Assembly (NCBI RefSeq): GCF_902170305.1
Contig: NZ_CABHWW010000030.1
Location: forward strand, 1 to 33,305
DNA from: Yersinia alsatica
Lineage (GTDB): Bacteria > Pseudomonadota > Gammaproteobacteria > Enterobacterales > Enterobacteriaceae
Direction of reading: 5' to 3'
DNA: 33,305 bases
Shown: one piece after another, positions 11,473-23,606 of the stretch
How the letters are laid out: every line of letters begins with the position of its first letter
Numbering within the stretch: the stretch's first letter is position 1
Notes under the pieces: generated by a model
Databases searched by the model: none
What the model was told of the DNA's origin: nothing
What the model saw: the letters and a program-made list of their open reading frames with translations, nothing else
Position numbers and translations under genes: made by a program

Positions 11473-12256
11473 GCTAAGTGACAGTGAATTCTTGCGCTAC
11501 AGCCGCCAATTGTTACTGGAAGATATTGGCCCTGAAGGCCAATTGAAGCTGAAAAGTGCCAGCGTATTGATTGTCGGGCTGGGTGGTCTGGGCTCTCCTG
11601 CGGCCCTTTATCTGGCGGCAGCGGGCGTTGGGCGGTTATTACTAGCTGACGATGACCAGCTCGAACTGACTAATTTACAGCGCCAAATTCTGTATCGCAC
11701 TACGGATATCAGCCCTACTCCAGTTCGCACTTCGCCCACATCTTTTAGCCAAAATAAAGCCCGATTGGCGCAACACCACCTGCAAAGTCTCAATCCACTG
11801 ATTGAAGCTATCGCCTTTGATACGCGACTCGCGGGAGAAGCATTGATTGATGCCGTCGCTGGGGTCGATTTAGTGCTTGATTGTAGCGACAACATGGAGA
11901 CCCGCCATCAGGTGAATGCAGCTTGCATCAAAGCGCATAAGCCATTGATTAGCGGCAGTGCGGTTGGGTTCAGTGGGCAGTTGCTGGTGATTGAGCCGCC
12001 CTATTCCCATGGTTGCTATGCCTGTCTTTATCCAGACAAAGAGCTGCCACAGCGAAACTGCCGTACCGCTGGTGTATTGGGGCCAGTCGTGGGGGTGATT
12101 GGTACTTTGCAAGCACTCGAAGCCATCAAAATGTTGGCGGGGCTTCCTTCGCCATTGAGTGGCAAGCTGCGGTTATTCGATGGTAAGCAGCAGAGCTGGA
12201 GCACCCTACAACTCACGCGGGCGGCACATTGCCCTGCCTGTGGAGGTGGATTGTGA
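11456..12256 (+). CDS. thiF: ThiS adenylyltransferase ThiF
   Basis: ThiF is an E1-like enzyme that adenylates the C-terminal Gly-Gly of ThiS, preparing it to carry sulfur for thiazole synthesis. The protein is 266 aa (E. coli 251). It has the nucleotide-binding loop GLGGLG (41-46), LADDD (63-67), the active-site lysine (Lys101), the cysteine in RNCRTAG (Cys202) and a zinc site of Cys187/Cys190 with Cys259/Cys262. Between Asp84-Ile85 and Lys101 are 15 residues where E. coli has 3, a Pro/Ser/Thr-rich insertion of 12. thiE overlaps its start by 17 bp, and its stop overlaps the thiS GTG by 4 bp (GTGA). Confidence 0.95.
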
Positions 12257-12468
12257 CGACAAACTCCATGCTCATTATGCTCAATGACCAGCCGTTAGAG
12301 GTGGAGGCCAATATCACCGCTGACAAGCTGCTCAATCAGTTAAATCGCCACCAGCCGGGTACGGCACTGGCGATTAATCAGGTCATCATCCCCCGCATTG
12401 ACTGGGAAAAGTATCAGTTGCGCGCCGGAGATAACATTTTGCTTTTCCAAGCGATTGCTGGGGGCTGA
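12253..12468 (+). CDS. thiS: Sulfur carrier protein ThiS
   Basis: ThiS is a ubiquitin-fold protein that carries the thiazole sulfur as a C-terminal thiocarboxylate. The essential ending AIAGG is present, so the tail is intact. The start is uncertain. The GTG at 12253 (71 aa) has GGAGG at 12242-12246 with a 6 nt gap and overlaps the thiF stop as GTGA. The ATG at 12268 (66 aa) is the exact counterpart of the E. coli start but has no ribosome site of its own. I favour GTG on spacing. The stop lies one base before the thiG ATG. Confidence 0.9.
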   Translation: MTTNSMLIMLNDQPLEVEANITADKLLNQLNRHQPGTALAINQVIIPRIDWEKYQLRAGDNILLFQAIAGG

Positions 12469-12469
12469 C

Positions 12470-13255
12470 ATGCTGAAAATCGCCGATACTACCTTTACCT
12501 CACGTTTATTTACCGGCACGGGCAAATTTGCCACGGCTGAATTGATGTTAGCAGCACTACAAGCCTCCGGCTCACAGCTGATTACTATGGCGATGAAGCG
12601 CGTGGATCTGCATGCTGGCAACGATGCCATTCTGGCCCCTCTGCGCCAATTAGGGGTGCGTTTGTTACCCAACACCTCGGGAGCAAAAACCGCACAAGAA
12701 GCCGTTTTTGCTGCTCGCCTGGCTCGCGAAGCGCTGGGTACGCATTGGGTGAAGTTAGAAATCCACCCAGATGTGAAGTATTTGCTACCCGACCCAATAG
12801 AAACCCTGAAAGCTGCCGAAATCCTGGTGAAAGAGGGTTTTGTTGTTTTGCCTTACTGTGGCGCTGACCCGGTATTATGCAAACGATTGGAAGAAGTTGG
12901 TTGTGCGGCCGTGATGCCATTGGGAGCACCTATTGGCTCAAATTTGGGATTACGTACCCGCGACTTTCTGCAAATCATTATCGAGCAAGCCAAAGTACCG
13001 GTGGTGGTCGATGCTGGGATTGGTGCCCCAAGCCATGCTCTTGAAGCTATAGAGTTGGGCGCAGATGCTGTTTTGGTGAATACTGCCATTGCTGTCGCCC
13101 GCTCGCCGGTACAAATGGCGCAAGCATTCCGGCTGGCTGTTGAAGCAGGAACTCTGGCGCGTCAGGCCGGTTTAGGCTCAAGTCAACTGCAAGCCAATGC
13201 CACCAGCCCATTGACCGGCTTCCTTAGCCAGCTAGAGGAAAAAAATCATGTCTGA
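12470..13255 (+). CDS. thiG: Thiazole synthase ThiG
   Basis: ThiG assembles the thiazole phosphate ring from deoxyxylulose phosphate, dehydroglycine (from ThiH) and sulfur from ThiS thiocarboxylate. The protein is 261 aa and full length. Hallmarks are the start [19 protein letters not shown], the Schiff-base lysine in WVKLEIHPD (Lys95), [20 protein letters not shown] and the C-terminal phosphate-binding [30 protein letters not shown]. The frame is open from 12398, but the ATG at 12470 gives the family start and follows the thiS stop directly. It overlaps thiH by 8 bp. Confidence 0.97.
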   Translation: MLKIADTTFTSRLFTGTGKFATAELMLAALQASGSQLITMAMKRVDLHAGNDAILAPLRQLGVRLLPNTSGAKTAQEAVFAARLAREALGTHWVKLEIHPDVKYLLPDPIETLKAAEILVKEGFVVLPYCGADPVLCKRLEEVGCAAVMPLGAPIGSNLGLRTRDFLQIIIEQAKVPVVVDAGIGAPSHALEAIELGADAVLVNTAIAVARSPVQMAQAFRLAVEAGTLARQAGLGSSQLQANATSPLTGFLSQLEEKNHV

Positions 13256-14378
13256 AGATTTTACTCAGCGCTGGCAACAATTGGATTGGGATGATATTTC
13301 GCTGCGTATTAACAGCAAAACCGCCATGGATGTTGAACGAGCCATTAATGCTACTAAACCCAATCGTGACGATTTGATGGCATTGATTTCACCGGCGGCG
13401 TCAGCTTATCTGGAACCCATGGCGCAGAAGGCTCAGCAACTGACTCGTCAGCGCTTTGGCAATACCGTCAGTTTTTATGTGCCACTTTATCTCTCTAATC
13501 TGTGTGCCAATGATTGTACTTATTGTGGTTTTTCAATGAGTAATCGTATCAAGCGCAAAACTTTGGATGAAACGGAAATCATTCGTGAGTGTGAAGCCAT
13601 CAAAGCATTGGGCTTCGAACACTTACTGCTGGTTACCGGCGAACATCAGGCAAAAGTCGGGATGGACTATTTCCGTCGCCATTTCCCAGCTATCCGCAAC
13701 CAATTCAGCTCGCTGATGATGGAAGTTCAGCCATTAGCGGAAGCAGAGTATGCGGAGCTTAAAACATTGGGATTGGATGGCGTGATGGTTTATCAAGAAA
13801 CCTATCATCCCGCCACTTATCAGCAGCACCACTTGCGCGGCCATAAGCAGGATTTTCACTGGCGGTTGGCAACTCCGGATCGTTTGGGGCGCGCGGGGAT
13901 CGATAAGATCGGACTGGGTGCCTTGATTGGTTTGTCGAACAGTTGGCGCACTGACTGCTACATGCTGGCAGAGCATCTGTTTTACCTGCAACAAACTTAT
14001 TGGCAGAGCCGCTATTCTATCTCGTTCCCACGTTTACGGCCTTGTGCTGGGGGCATTGAACCCGCCTCTCTGATGAGTGAGCCACAACTGCTGCAACTGA
14101 TTTGTGCTTTTCGCCTGTTTGCACCAGATGTGGAACTGTCCTTATCCACCCGCGAGTCGCCTTTCTTTCGCGATAACGTGATTCCAGTGGCGATTAATAA
14201 TGTCAGTGCCGGCTCGAAAACCCAACCGGGGGGATATGCAGATAATCACCCCGAGCTTGAACAGTTTGCTCCGCATGATAATCGGACTCCTGAGCAGGTT
14301 GCGCAGGCATTAACGCTAGCAGGGCTGCAACCGGTTTGGAAAGATTGGGATCGTCATTTAGGCCGCTCTCTCCAATAA
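13248..14378 (+). CDS. thiH: 2-iminoacetate (dehydroglycine) synthase ThiH
   Basis: ThiH is a radical SAM lyase that cleaves tyrosine to p-cresol and dehydroglycine, which ThiG uses for the thiazole ring. At 376 aa it is full length. The SAM-binding 4Fe-4S motif CX3CX2C is at Cys86, Cys90 and Cys93 ([12 protein letters not shown]). [23 protein letters not shown] and [11 protein letters not shown] are also conserved. It marks the aerotolerance-limited ThiH route rather than the ThiO glycine oxidase route. It is the last gene of the operon and converges on rpoC, with a shared terminator 30 bp downstream. Confidence 0.97.
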   Translation: MSEDFTQRWQQLDWDDISLRINSKTAMDVERAINATKPNRDDLMALISPAASAYLEPMAQKAQQLTRQRFGNTVSFYVPLYLSNLCANDCTYCGFSMSNRIKRKTLDETEIIRECEAIKALGFEHLLLVTGEHQAKVGMDYFRRHFPAIRNQFSSLMMEVQPLAEAEYAELKTLGLDGVMVYQETYHPATYQQHHLRGHKQDFHWRLATPDRLGRAGIDKIGLGALIGLSNSWRTDCYMLAEHLFYLQQTYWQSRYSISFPRLRPCAGGIEPASLMSEPQLLQLICAFRLFAPDVELSLSTRESPFFRDNVIPVAINNVSAGSKTQPGGYADNHPELEQFAPHDNRTPEQVAQALTLAGLQPVWKDWDRHLGRSLQ

Positions 14379-14407
14379 GTCTTCCGTTTTCATCCTGAAA
14401 AATAAGC

Positions 14408-14438
14408 AAAAAAAACCGCCCCGAAAGGAGCGGTTTTT
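14408..14438 (-). terminator. Bidirectional terminator between thiH and rpoC
   Basis: CCGCCCC and GGAGCGG form a stem with one mismatch around a GAAA tetraloop, flanked by an A run on the left (14408-14415) and a T run on the right (14434-14438). Either strand therefore ends in a hairpin plus U run. It can end both the thi operon and the rpoBC transcript. Confidence 0.88.
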
Positions 14439-14460
14439 ACGTTGGTGACCAACAAAGAGA

Positions 14461-17400
14461 TTAGTCTTTGCTGTTACCAAAACCGGCGTTGAGCAATTCA
14501 GCCAGGTTAGCAGTCGCTTCATCCGCGCTAACTTGCGGAACCACTGGAACTTCACCCAGAGCTTTACGACGCATACGATCCTGATGATAAGCATAACCGG
14601 TACCGGCTGGGATCAGACGGCCCACGATTACGTTTTCTTTCAGGCCACGCAGTTCATCACGTTTACCGGCAACAGCCGCTTCAGTAAGAACGCGCGTGGT
14701 TTCCTGGAACGAAGCCGCAGAGATGAAGGACTCGGTCGCCAAGGATGCCTTGGTGATACCCAGCAGGTCACGTGTGAACGTAGCCTCGATTTTGCCTTCA
14801 GCTGCCAGCTTACGGTTAGCGATTTTAACGCGGGACATTTCTGCCTGTTCGCCTTCCAGGAAGTCGGTGCTACCTGCATCAACGATGGTGCCTTTACGCA
14901 GCATCTGACGAACGATAACTTCGATGTGTTTATCGTTAATCTTAACGCCTTGCAGACGGTAAACTTCCTGCACTTCGTTGGTGATGTAACGGGTAACCGC
15001 GTGAACGCCACGCAGACGCAGAATGTCGTGTGGAGATTCTGGGCCGTCGGAAACCACGTCACCGCGTTCTACAATTTCACCTTCGAACACGTTGAGCTGA
15101 CGCCATTTCGGAATCATCTCTTCGTATGCATCGCTACCATCCAACGGTGAGATCACCAGACGACGCTTGCCTTTGGTCTCTTTACCGAACGAGATGATCC
15201 CGCTGATTTCAGCCAGGATTGCAGGCTCTTTCGGACGACGTGCTTCGAACAAGTCAGCAACACGTGGCAGACCACCGGTAATATCCTTGGTACCGCTTGA
15301 TTCCTGAGGAATACGCGCCAGGGTATCACCCGCACCGATCTGAATACCGTCTTCCAGCTGAACAATCGTTTTACCTGGCAGGAAGTATTGAGCAGGCATA
15401 TCTGTACCCGGGATCAATACATCGTCGCCTTTGGCATCAACGATTTTCAGTGCCGGACGCAGGTCTTTACCGCTACCGGTACGTTCTGCGCTGTCCAGTA
15501 CTACCAGAGAAGACAAACCAGTCAGTTCGTCGGTCTGGCGGGTAATGGTCTGGCCGTCAACCATGTCCGCGAAGCGAATGAAACCGCTCACTTCGGTCAC
15601 AACTGGCATGATGTGCGGATCCCAGTTAGCAACGGTTTCGCCGCCCTGAACTTCTGCACCATCGCCTTTGCCCATTACAGCACCGTAAGGCACTTTGTAG
15701 CTTTCTTTAGTACGACCGAATTCGTCGATCAGCTTCAGCTCGGTGTTACGAGAAGTAATCACCAGCTTGCCAGCTGCATTGGTAACGAACTTGGCGTTGC
15801 TCAGTTTCAAGCTACCTTTGTTCTTAACCTGGATGCTAGATTCTGCTGCCGCACGAGATGCCGCACCACCGATGTGGAACGTACGCATCGTAAGCTGGGT
15901 ACCCGGCTCACCGATGGACTGTGCTGCAATAACACCAACTGCTTCACCTTTGTTGATGATGTGGCCACGTGCCAGGTCGCGACCATAGCAGTTAGCACAC
16001 ACACCGAAGTCAGTTTCACAGCTTACTACGGAGCGAACTTTAACGCTGTCGACGGAGTTTTCTTCTAACAGATCACACCATTTTTCGTCCAGCAGGGTGT
16101 TACGCGGAACCAGAATATCAGCCGTACCCGGCTTGATAACTTCTTCTGCGGTCACACGACCCAGTACGCGATCACGCAGTGGCTCTTTAACATCACCACC
16201 TTCGATAACCGGGGTCATCACGATACCGTTATGGGTACCACAATCGTCCTCAGTCACCACCAGATCCTGTGCCACGTCAACTAAACGACGGGTCAGGTAA
16301 CCGGAGTTCGCAGTTTTCAATGCGGTATCCGCCAAACCTTTACGAGCACCATGGGTTGAGATGAAGTACTGAAGTACGTTCAAACCTTCACGGAAGTTCG
16401 CAGTAATTGGCGTTTCAATGATCGAACCATCTGGCTTAGCCATCAGGCCACGCATCCCTGCCAGCTGACGAATCTGTGCAGCAGAACCACGCGCACCGGA
16501 GTCGGCCATCATAAAGATGCTGTTGAAGGAAACCTGCTGTTCAACAACGCCGTCACGGTTGACAACATCTTCAACAGACAAGTTATCCATCATCGCCTTG
16601 GCAACACGTTCGTTAGCCGCGGCCCAGATATCGATCACTTTGTTATAACGTTCACCTGCAGTTACCAGACCGGATTGGAACTGTTCCTGGATCTCGGCAA
16701 CTTCAGTTTCAGCTTCTTCGATGATCCCTGCTTTCGCTTCTGGGATAACCATGTCATCGATACCTACAGAGGCGCCTGAGCGTGCTGCGTAAGCAAAACC
16801 GGTGTACATGATCTGGTCAGCAAAGATAACCGTTGGTTTCAAGCCCAGGATGCGGTAACAAGTGTTCAGCATCTTAGAGATAGCTTTTTTGCCCAGCGGC
16901 TGGTTAACGATAGAGTAAGGCAGGCCTTTCGGGACAATCATCCACAAAATAGCACGGCCTACAGTCGTATCGATGATGCTGGTACGCGAAGTGCTTTCGC
17001 CTTCGGTATTACGAATTTCTTCAGTAATACGGACTTTGACTCGGGCATGCAGAGATGCCAAGCCAGCGCGATAGATACGCTCAGCTTCTTTCGGGCCAGT
17101 CAGTACCATGCCTTCGCCTTTAGCGTTAACACAGTCACGGGTCATGTAATACAGACCCAATACAACGTCCTGAGAAGGAACGATGATTGGCTCGCCGTTC
17201 GCTGGTGACAGGATGTTGTTGGTAGACATCATCAACGCACGCGCTTCTAACTGAGCTTCCAGTGTCAGCGGTACGTGAACAGCCATTTGGTCACCATCGA
17301 AGTCGGCGTTATATGCCGCACAAACCAGTGGGTGCAACTGGATTGCTTTACCTTCGATCAGAACCGGTTCAAACGCCTGGATACCCAAACGGTGAAGGGT

Positions 17401-18681
17401 TGGTGCACGGTTCAGCAGTACTGGGTGTTCGCGGATAACTTCATCCAGAATATCCCAAACAACTGCTTCTTCACGCTCAACCATCTTCTTGGCAGCTTTA
17501 ATGGTGGTAGCAAGACCACGCAATTCTAACTTGCCGTAGATGAACGGTTTGAACAGCTCAAGAGCCATTTTCTTAGGCAGACCGCACTGATGCAGACGCA
17601 GGTATGGACCAACGGTAATAACCGAACGACCTGAGTAGTCAACACGTTTACCCAGCAAGTTCTGACGGAAACGACCTTGCTTACCTTTGATCATGTCAGC
17701 CAGTGACTTCAACGGACGCTTGTTAGAGCCGGTAATTGCACGACCGCGACGGCCGTTATCCAGCAATGCATCTACTGCTTCTTGCAGCATACGCTTTTCG
17801 TTACGTACGATGATGTCCGGAGCAGCCAAGTCCAGCAGGCGTTTCAGACGGTTGTTACGGTTGATCACGCGACGATACAAATCGTTCAGATCAGAAGTCG
17901 CAAAGCGACCGCCATCCAACGGTACCAATGGACGCAGATCTGGCGGCAGCACAGGCAGCACGGTCAGGATCATCCACTCTGGCTTGTTGCCAGACTGTAC
18001 GAACGCTTCCAGCAGCTTGATACGCTTGGTCAGCTTCTTGCGCTTGGTTTCAGAATTTGTTTCGTTCAATTCTTCGCGCAGGATCTCGCATTCTGCTTCC
18101 AGATCCATGTTTTTCAACAGGGCCTGAATAGCTTCGGCGCCCATTTTCGCGTCGAACTCATCACCAAACTCTTCCAACGCGTCCAGATACTGCTCTTCAG
18201 TCAGGATCTGACGACGTTCCAAGTTGGTCATACCGCCTTCAACAACCACATAGGATTCGAAGTACAGTACACGTTCGATGTCACGTAATGGCATATCCAG
18301 CAGTAAACCGATGCGAGATGGCAACGACTTCAGGAACCAGATGTGCGCAGTTGGAGAAGCCAGTTCGATGTGACCCATACGCTCACGGCGTACTTTGGTT
18401 TGAGTCACTTCAACGCCGCATTTCTCACAAATAACACCGCGGTGTTTCAAACGCTTGTACTTACCGCACAGGCATTCGTAATCTTTTACTGGGCCAAAGA
18501 TACGGGCGCAGAAAAGGCCGTCACGTTCTGGTTTGAACGTACGGTAGTTAATGGTTTCCGGCTTTTTAACTTCACCGAACGACCATGAACGGATCATGTC
18601 TGGCGAGGCCAGAGCAATTTTGATCGCATCAAACTCTTCGGTCTTAGTTTGCGCTTTCAGAAACTTTAATAAGTCTTTCAC
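14461..18681 (-). CDS. rpoC: RNA polymerase subunit beta prime
   Basis: RpoC is the largest subunit of core RNA polymerase and holds the catalytic Mg2+ with the NADFDGD motif (in [16 protein letters not shown]). The protein is 1406 aa, the usual length. Both zinc sites are complete: the N-terminal [19 protein letters not shown] and the later [11 protein letters not shown]. The trigger-loop and bridge-helix regions ([44 protein letters not shown]) look normal. The start is GTG, as in E. coli, with GGAG 7 nt upstream. It lies 120 bp downstream of rpoB in the same transcript. Confidence 0.98.
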   Translation of the reverse strand: MKDLLKFLKAQTKTEEFDAIKIALASPDMIRSWSFGEVKKPETINYRTFKPERDGLFCARIFGPVKDYECLCGKYKRLKHRGVICEKCGVEVTQTKVRRERMGHIELASPTAHIWFLKSLPSRIGLLLDMPLRDIERVLYFESYVVVEGGMTNLERRQILTEEQYLDALEEFGDEFDAKMGAEAIQALLKNMDLEAECEILREELNETNSETKRKKLTKRIKLLEAFVQSGNKPEWMILTVLPVLPPDLRPLVPLDGGRFATSDLNDLYRRVINRNNRLKRLLDLAAPDIIVRNEKRMLQEAVDALLDNGRRGRAITGSNKRPLKSLADMIKGKQGRFRQNLLGKRVDYSGRSVITVGPYLRLHQCGLPKKMALELFKPFIYGKLELRGLATTIKAAKKMVEREEAVVWDILDEVIREHPVLLNRAPTLHRLGIQAFEPVLIEGKAIQLHPLVCAAYNADFDGDQMAVHVPLTLEAQLEARALMMSTNNILSPANGEPIIVPSQDVVLGLYYMTRDCVNAKGEGMVLTGPKEAERIYRAGLASLHARVKVRITEEIRNTEGESTSRTSIIDTTVGRAILWMIVPKGLPYSIVNQPLGKKAISKMLNTCYRILGLKPTVIFADQIMYTGFAYAARSGASVGIDDMVIPEAKAGIIEEAETEVAEIQEQFQSGLVTAGERYNKVIDIWAAANERVAKAMMDNLSVEDVVNRDGVVEQQVSFNSIFMMADSGARGSAAQIRQLAGMRGLMAKPDGSIIETPITANFREGLNVLQYFISTHGARKGLADTALKTANSGYLTRRLVDVAQDLVVTEDDCGTHNGIVMTPVIEGGDVKEPLRDRVLGRVTAEEVIKPGTADILVPRNTLLDEKWCDLLEENSVDSVKVRSVVSCETDFGVCANCYGRDLARGHIINKGEAVGVIAAQSIGEPGTQLTMRTFHIGGAASRAAAESSIQVKNKGSLKLSNAKFVTNAAGKLVITSRNTELKLIDEFGRTKESYKVPYGAVMGKGDGAEVQGGETVANWDPHIMPVVTEVSGFIRFADMVDGQTITRQTDELTGLSSLVVLDSAERTGSGKDLRPALKIVDAKGDDVLIPGTDMPAQYFLPGKTIVQLEDGIQIGAGDTLARIPQESSGTKDITGGLPRVADLFEARRPKEPAILAEISGIISFGKETKGKRRLVISPLDGSDAYEEMIPKWRQLNVFEGEIVERGDVVSDGPESPHDILRLRGVHAVTRYITNEVQEVYRLQGVKINDKHIEVIVRQMLRKGTIVDAGSTDFLEGEQAEMSRVKIANRKLAAEGKIEATFTRDLLGITKASLATESFISAASFQETTRVLTEAAVAGKRDELRGLKENVIVGRLIPAGTGYAYHQDRMRRKALGEVPVVPQVSADEATANLAELLNAGFGNSKD

Positions 18682-18712
18682 GGATTGGCTCCTGTCGGAG
18701 TTAGACCTGATA

Positions 18713-18738
18713 GGCGCCCAAACCTAAGTTTGAGCGCC
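18713..18738 (-). other. Strong hairpin in the rpoB-rpoC spacer
   Basis: On the minus strand GGCGCTCAAAC and GTTTGGGCGCC form an 11 bp stem around a TTAG loop. All pairs are Watson-Crick except one U-G. No U run follows, so it is not an intrinsic terminator. It lies about 30-60 nt upstream of the rpoC start. Confidence 0.6.
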
Positions 18739-18801
18739 CCTGTGACCAGTGCGAACCACCAGCAGACTCCCGGCTATGAGAGCCTGCCGTCTGGAGAAGA
18801 A

Positions 18802-21800
18802 TTACTCTTCTTCCAGCTCGATATTGATGCCCAGCGAGCGGATTTCTTTCAACAATACGTTGAAGGACTCCGGCATGCCCGGTTCCATACGGTGATCGCC
18901 ATCCACGATGTTTTTGTACATCTTGGTACGGCCGTTTACATCGTCAGACTTGACGGTAAGCATTTCCTGCAAGGTGTACGCGGCGCCATAAGCTTCCAAC
19001 GCCCACACTTCCATCTCACCGAAGCGCTGACCACCGAACTGAGCCTTACCACCCAGCGGCTGCTGAGTAACCAGGCTGTAAGAACCGGTAGAACGCGCAT
19101 GCATCTTGTCATCAACCAAGTGGTTCAGTTTCAGCATGTACATGTAGCCGACAGTAACCTGACGTTCGAATTGCTCGCCGGTACGGCCGTCAAACAGAGT
19201 AATCTGACCAGAAGTTGGCAGGCCACCCAGCTGTAACAGTTCCTTGATTTCTTTCTCTGTCGCACCATCGAAGACTGGTGTTGCGATTGGCATACCTTTT
19301 TTCAGGTTCTCTGCCAGACGCAGTACTTCGTCATCGGTGAAAGTGCTCAGATCAACTTTCTGACAAACGTTATCGCCCAGATCGTAGGCTTTCTGGATGA
19401 ACTCACGCAGTTTGGCAACTTCTTCCTGCTTCTTCAGCATGGCGTTGATTTTCTCGCCAATACCTTTCGCTGCCATCCCCAAGTGGGTTTCCAGAATCTG
19501 ACCGATGTTCATACGCGACGGTACGCCCAGCGGGTTCAGAACGATGTCTACCGGCGTACCGTTTTCATCGTAAGGCATATCTTCGATCGGGTTAATCTTA
19601 GAGATAACACCTTTGTTACCGTGACGACCGGCCATCTTGTCACCCGGTTGAATCTGACGTTTAACCGCCAGATACACCTTGACGATCTTCAGCACGCCTG
19701 GTGCCAAATCATCACCTTGGGTGATCTTACGACGCTTGGCATCCATCTTCTTCTCGAATTCGGATTTCATTTCGTCGTACTGCTCTGCCAACTGTTCCAG
19801 CTGGTTTTGCTTGTCTTCGTCGGTCAGGCCAAGTTCCAGCCAGCGATCACGTGGTAATTTGCTCAGCTTGTCAGCTTCGATGCCACCAGAAACCAGTACT
19901 GCGTGGATACGTGCAAACAGGCCAGCTTCCAGAATCTGCAACTCTTCAGTCAGGTCTTTCTTAGCCTGCTTCAGCTGCATTTCTTCGATTTCCAACGCAC
20001 GCTTGTCTTTTTCTACGCCGTCGCGAGTAAAGACCTGCACGTCAATAACCGTACCGGAAACACCGTTTGGTACACGCAGAGAAGAGTCTTTAACATCAGA
20101 CGCTTTCTCACCAAAGATCGCACGTAACAGCTTCTCTTCTGGCGTCAGTTGAGTTTCACCTTTAGGTGTTACCTTACCAACCAGGATGTCACCGCCAGTC
20201 ACTTCAGCACCGATATAGACGATACCGGATTCATCCAGCTTGGAGAGCGCAGCTTCACCCACGTTCGGGATATCAGCAGTGATCTCTTCAGGCCCTAACT
20301 TGGTGTCACGGGACACACATGCCAATTCCTGAATATGGATGGTCGTGAAGCGATCTTCTTGAACCACGCGCTCGGAGACCAAGATGGAGTCTTCGAAGTT
20401 GTAACCGTTCCAAGGCATGAACGCTACGCGCATGTTCTGACCCAATGCCAGCTCGCCCAGGTCTGTAGATGGGCCATCTGCCAGCACGTCGCCGCGCTCG
20501 ATTGGCTCACCCAGATTCACACACGGCATCTGGTTGATACAGGTGTTCTGGTTAGAACGGGTGTATTTGGTCAGGTTATAAATATCAATGCCTGCTTCGC
20601 CCGGATACATTTCGTCTTCGTTAACTTTAATAACGATACGGGATGCATCTACGTACTGAACGGTACCGCCACGTTTGGCTACAGAGGTTACCCCTGAGTC
20701 AACCGCTACTGCACGTTCCATACCGGTACCAACCAGCGGCTTATCAGCACGCAGAGTAGGAACCGCCTGACGTTGCATGTTCGCACCCATCAAGGCGCGG
20801 TTGGCGTCATCGTGTTCCAAGAATGGAATCAGAGAAGCACCAACGGACACCACCTGTTGAGTAGAAACGTCCATGTAGTCAACTTGGTCGCGGCTGAACA
20901 GGCTTGATTCGCCTTTGCTACGACAAGTGACTAAGTCTTCGATGAAGCGGCCATCTTCGTCCAAGTTGGAGTTCGCCTGAGCGATAACGAAGTTGCCTTC
21001 TTCAATAGCAGACAAATAGTTAATTTCATCGGTCACCACACCATCACGAACGCGACGATAAGGTGTTTCCAGGAAACCATACTCATTGGTCTGTGCGTAC
21101 ACGGACAAGGAGTTGATCAGACCGATGTTTGGACCTTCTGGCGTTTCGATTGGACATACGCGACCGTAGTGAGTCGGGTGTACGTCTCGAACTTCAAAGC
21201 CAGCACGTTCACGGGTCAAACCGCCCGGGCCCAATGCAGAGATACGACGTTTATGCGTAATCTCAGACAACGGGTTGTTCTGGTCCATAAATTGTGACAA
21301 CTGGCTAGAACCAAAGAACTCTTTCACCGCAGCCGAGATAGGCTTGGCGTTGATCATGTCCTGAGGCATCAGTGTGTCGAGGTCGCCCAGAGACAAACGC
21401 TCTTTAACTGCACGCTCAACACGAACCAGACCAACACGGAACTGGTTTTCAGCCATTTCACCAACAGAACGAATACGACGGTTGCCTAAGTGGTCGATAT
21501 CATCCACTTCGCCTTTACCGTTACGGATATCGATGAGCTTCTTCATCACTTCAGTGATGTCTTCTTTGCTCAGGATACCGGAACCTTCGATCTCGTCACG
21601 CAGCAGTGAACGGTTGAACTTCATCCGGCCAACCGCAGACAAATCGTAGCGGTCTTCAGAGAAGAACAGGTTCTCAAACAGATTTTCAGCTGCTTCACGT
21701 GTTGGTGGCTCACCAGGACGCATCATGCGGTAGATCTCAACCAAAGCGCTCAGACGATCGCTGGTTGGGTCAACACGCAGGGTCTCGGAGATATAAGCAC

Positions 21801-22830
21801 CGTGATCCAGGTCGTTGGTGAACAGTGTTACGATTTGCTTGTGACCCGCTTGGCTCAGCTTAGCCAACAGATCCAGTGACAGCTCCATGTTGGCTGCACA
21901 GATAAGCTCACCGGTGTTCTCGTCGATATAGTCTTTTGCAACGACTTTGCCAGCAATGTACTCAACTGGAACTTCGATGCGATCAATACCGTCTTTTTCA
22001 AGCTGGCGAATATGACGTGCAGTAATACGACGCGCTTTCTCGACGTAAACTTTGCCATTCGCTTCAATATCAAAGGATGCCGTTTCACCGCGCAGACGCT
22101 CTGGAACCAATTCCATCTGCAGCTTGTTGTCACGAATCTCAAAGACCACTTTCTCAAAGAACAGATCGAGGATCTGTGCAGTGGTGAAATTCAATGCACG
22201 CAGAATGATGGTTGCCGGCAACTTACGACGACGGTCAATACGGACAAACAGGTTGTCTTTCGGGTCAAACTCGAAATCTAACCATGAACCGCGGTAAGGG
22301 ATGATACGTGCGTTATACAGCACTTTACCCGATGAATGGGTTTTACCCTTATCACTGTCAAAGAATACGCCAGGACTACGGTGCAGCTGAGATACGATAA
22401 CCCTCTCAGTACCGTTAATGACAAAGGTACCGTTTTCGGTCATGAGTGGAATTTCACCCATGTAGACTTCTTGTTCTTTGATGTCTTTGACCGTACCTTC
22501 CGGAGCTTCGCGCTCATAGATTACCAGACGCAGTTTAACGCGCAGCGGTGCGGAATAAGTCACACCACGGATCTGGCACTCTTTGACGTCAAATACTGGC
22601 TCACCAAGACGGTAGCTAACGTATTGCAGCTCCGAATTGCCGCTGTAGCTCTGAATTGGAAAAACAGAACGGAATGCTGCTTCTAGGCCGTACTGCCCTT
22701 CGGGATCTTGCTCGATAAACTTCTGGAACGAGTCAAGTTGGATAGAAAGGAGATAAGGTATGTCCAGAACTTGTGGACGTTTACCAAAATCCTTACGAAT
22801 ACGTTTTTTCTCGGTATAGGAGTAAACCAT
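18802..22830 (-). CDS. rpoB: RNA polymerase subunit beta
   Basis: RpoB is the second large subunit of core RNA polymerase and the rifampicin target. It is 1342 aa, as in E. coli. The rifampicin-resistance cluster ([19 protein letters not shown] through [13 protein letters not shown]) has the usual Asp, His and Ser at the E. coli 516, 526 and 531 positions, so it looks rifampicin-sensitive. The C-terminal [24 protein letters not shown] motif is intact. The ATG follows GAGGAA. It is transcribed from rplJL through a partial attenuator, with rpoC downstream. Confidence 0.98.
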   Translation of the reverse strand: MVYSYTEKKRIRKDFGKRPQVLDIPYLLSIQLDSFQKFIEQDPEGQYGLEAAFRSVFPIQSYSGNSELQYVSYRLGEPVFDVKECQIRGVTYSAPLRVKLRLVIYEREAPEGTVKDIKEQEVYMGEIPLMTENGTFVINGTERVIVSQLHRSPGVFFDSDKGKTHSSGKVLYNARIIPYRGSWLDFEFDPKDNLFVRIDRRRKLPATIILRALNFTTAQILDLFFEKVVFEIRDNKLQMELVPERLRGETASFDIEANGKVYVEKARRITARHIRQLEKDGIDRIEVPVEYIAGKVVAKDYIDENTGELICAANMELSLDLLAKLSQAGHKQIVTLFTNDLDHGAYISETLRVDPTSDRLSALVEIYRMMRPGEPPTREAAENLFENLFFSEDRYDLSAVGRMKFNRSLLRDEIEGSGILSKEDITEVMKKLIDIRNGKGEVDDIDHLGNRRIRSVGEMAENQFRVGLVRVERAVKERLSLGDLDTLMPQDMINAKPISAAVKEFFGSSQLSQFMDQNNPLSEITHKRRISALGPGGLTRERAGFEVRDVHPTHYGRVCPIETPEGPNIGLINSLSVYAQTNEYGFLETPYRRVRDGVVTDEINYLSAIEEGNFVIAQANSNLDEDGRFIEDLVTCRSKGESSLFSRDQVDYMDVSTQQVVSVGASLIPFLEHDDANRALMGANMQRQAVPTLRADKPLVGTGMERAVAVDSGVTSVAKRGGTVQYVDASRIVIKVNEDEMYPGEAGIDIYNLTKYTRSNQNTCINQMPCVNLGEPIERGDVLADGPSTDLGELALGQNMRVAFMPWNGYNFEDSILVSERVVQEDRFTTIHIQELACVSRDTKLGPEEITADIPNVGEAALSKLDESGIVYIGAEVTGGDILVGKVTPKGETQLTPEEKLLRAIFGEKASDVKDSSLRVPNGVSGTVIDVQVFTRDGVEKDKRALEIEEMQLKQAKKDLTEELQILEAGLFARIHAVLVSGGIEADKLSKLPRDRWLELGLTDEDKQNQLEQLAEQYDEMKSEFEKKMDAKRRKITQGDDLAPGVLKIVKVYLAVKRQIQPGDKMAGRHGNKGVISKINPIEDMPYDENGTPVDIVLNPLGVPSRMNIGQILETHLGMAAKGIGEKINAMLKKQEEVAKLREFIQKAYDLGDNVCQKVDLSTFTDDEVLRLAENLKKGMPIATPVFDGATEKEIKELLQLGGLPTSGQITLFDGRTGEQFERQVTVGYMYMLKLNHLVDDKMHARSTGSYSLVTQQPLGGKAQFGGQRFGEMEVWALEAYGAAYTLQEMLTVKSDDVNGRTKMYKNIVDGDHRMEPGMPESFNVLLKEIRSLGINIELEEE

Positions 22831-22863
22831 AGGGTTCCTCAGCTCGCTGATCAGTGACCCACT

Positions 22864-22931
22864 CTGTCCGCCCTAAACTAGGACAGTTCATGCAACACTA
22901 TTATTTAGACTGAGAAGTCGAAACACTTCTC
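22864..22931 (-). other. Two hairpins in the rpoB leader
   Basis: GAGAAGT (22912-22918) pairs perfectly with ACTTCTC (22925-22931), and CTGTCC (22864-22869) with GGACAG (22881-22886). Both lie within 105 nt upstream of the rpoB ATG, after the attenuator. The E. coli rplL-rpoB spacer is cut by RNase III; these stems may be part of such a site, but I cannot assign the cut. Confidence 0.4.
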
Positions 22932-23102
22932 GGAATACTCTCTTCTATCACTCTTAAACCATTTCATCGCGTTACTTTGACTACCGAGCTACCCGAGTGG
23001 GTCGTAGCTGAGAACGCAGTATATTAAGTCGTCAATAGAAAGGAATATTGGGGGTTAGCTAGCCGCTAAACAGTGTGAAATGCGACTAACGCCCTACAGC
23101 GC

Positions 23103-23140
23103 AAAAAGGCTGATGACTAAAAAGTCACCAGCCATCAGCC
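23103..23140 (-). terminator. rplL-rpoB partial attenuator
   Basis: On the minus strand GGCTGATGGC and the later ATCAGCC with TTTTTGCG form a hairpin and U run 32 nt after the rplL stop. It closely matches the E. coli rplL-rpoB attenuator, where most transcripts stop and a minority continue into rpoBC. That sets ribosomal protein output well above RNA polymerase output. The 341 bp spacer from rplL to rpoB otherwise holds leader hairpins only. Confidence 0.88.
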
Positions 23141-23171
23141 TATAAGTCAGGCTGCGAACTCAAAGCTTAAC

Positions 23172-23540
23172 TTACTTGATCTCAACAGAAGCACCAGCTT
23201 CTTCCAGAGATTTTTTCAGAGACTCAGCTTCGTCTTTGTTCACGCCTTCTTTCAGAACTGCAGGTGCGGATTCAACCAGGTCTTTAGCTTCTTTCAAGCC
23301 CAGGCCAGTTGCGCCGCGAACAGCTTTGATTACTGCAACTTTGTTGTCGCCGAATGAAGCCAGAACAACGTTGAATTCAGTTTGTTCTTCTACAGCTTCA
23401 GCAGCAGCAGCAGGACCTGCAGCAATAGCAGCAGCTGAAACGCCGAATTTCTCTTCCATAGCAGAAATCAGTTCAACGATTTCCATTACAGACAGAGCCG
23501 CAATACCGTCAAGAATTTGTTCTTTAGTGATAGTTGACAT
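23172..23540 (-). CDS. rplL: 50S ribosomal protein L7/L12
   Basis: L7/L12 forms the flexible ribosomal stalk that recruits and stimulates the GTPase translation factors, as multiple dimers on L10. At 122 aa it is full length. The N-terminal dimerisation domain (about 1-32) is followed by an Ala-rich hinge ([17 protein letters not shown]) and the C-terminal factor-binding domain with [24 protein letters not shown]. The gene lies 66 bp after rplJ. It is followed by the attenuator that reduces transcription into rpoBC. Confidence 0.98.
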   Translation of the reverse strand: MSTITKEQILDGIAALSVMEIVELISAMEEKFGVSAAAIAAGPAAAAEAVEEQTEFNVVLASFGDNKVAVIKAVRGATGLGLKEAKDLVESAPAVLKEGVNKDEAESLKKSLEEAGASVEIK

Positions 23541-23606
23541 AACAAGTGTTCCTAAAATACAGAAATAGTTTATACGTTAAAAAGCAACGATGGATAAGAA
23601 AGGCGA

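Noticed and set aside
15388..16068. Long (226 codon) frame antisense to rpoC
   Set aside because: It is a shadow of a strongly biased essential gene, has no ribosome site, and its translation has low-complexity composition matching no family.
19679..20152. 157-codon frame antisense to rpoB
   Set aside because: Shadow of rpoB; Ser/Arg-rich translation typical of the complement of a highly expressed gene.
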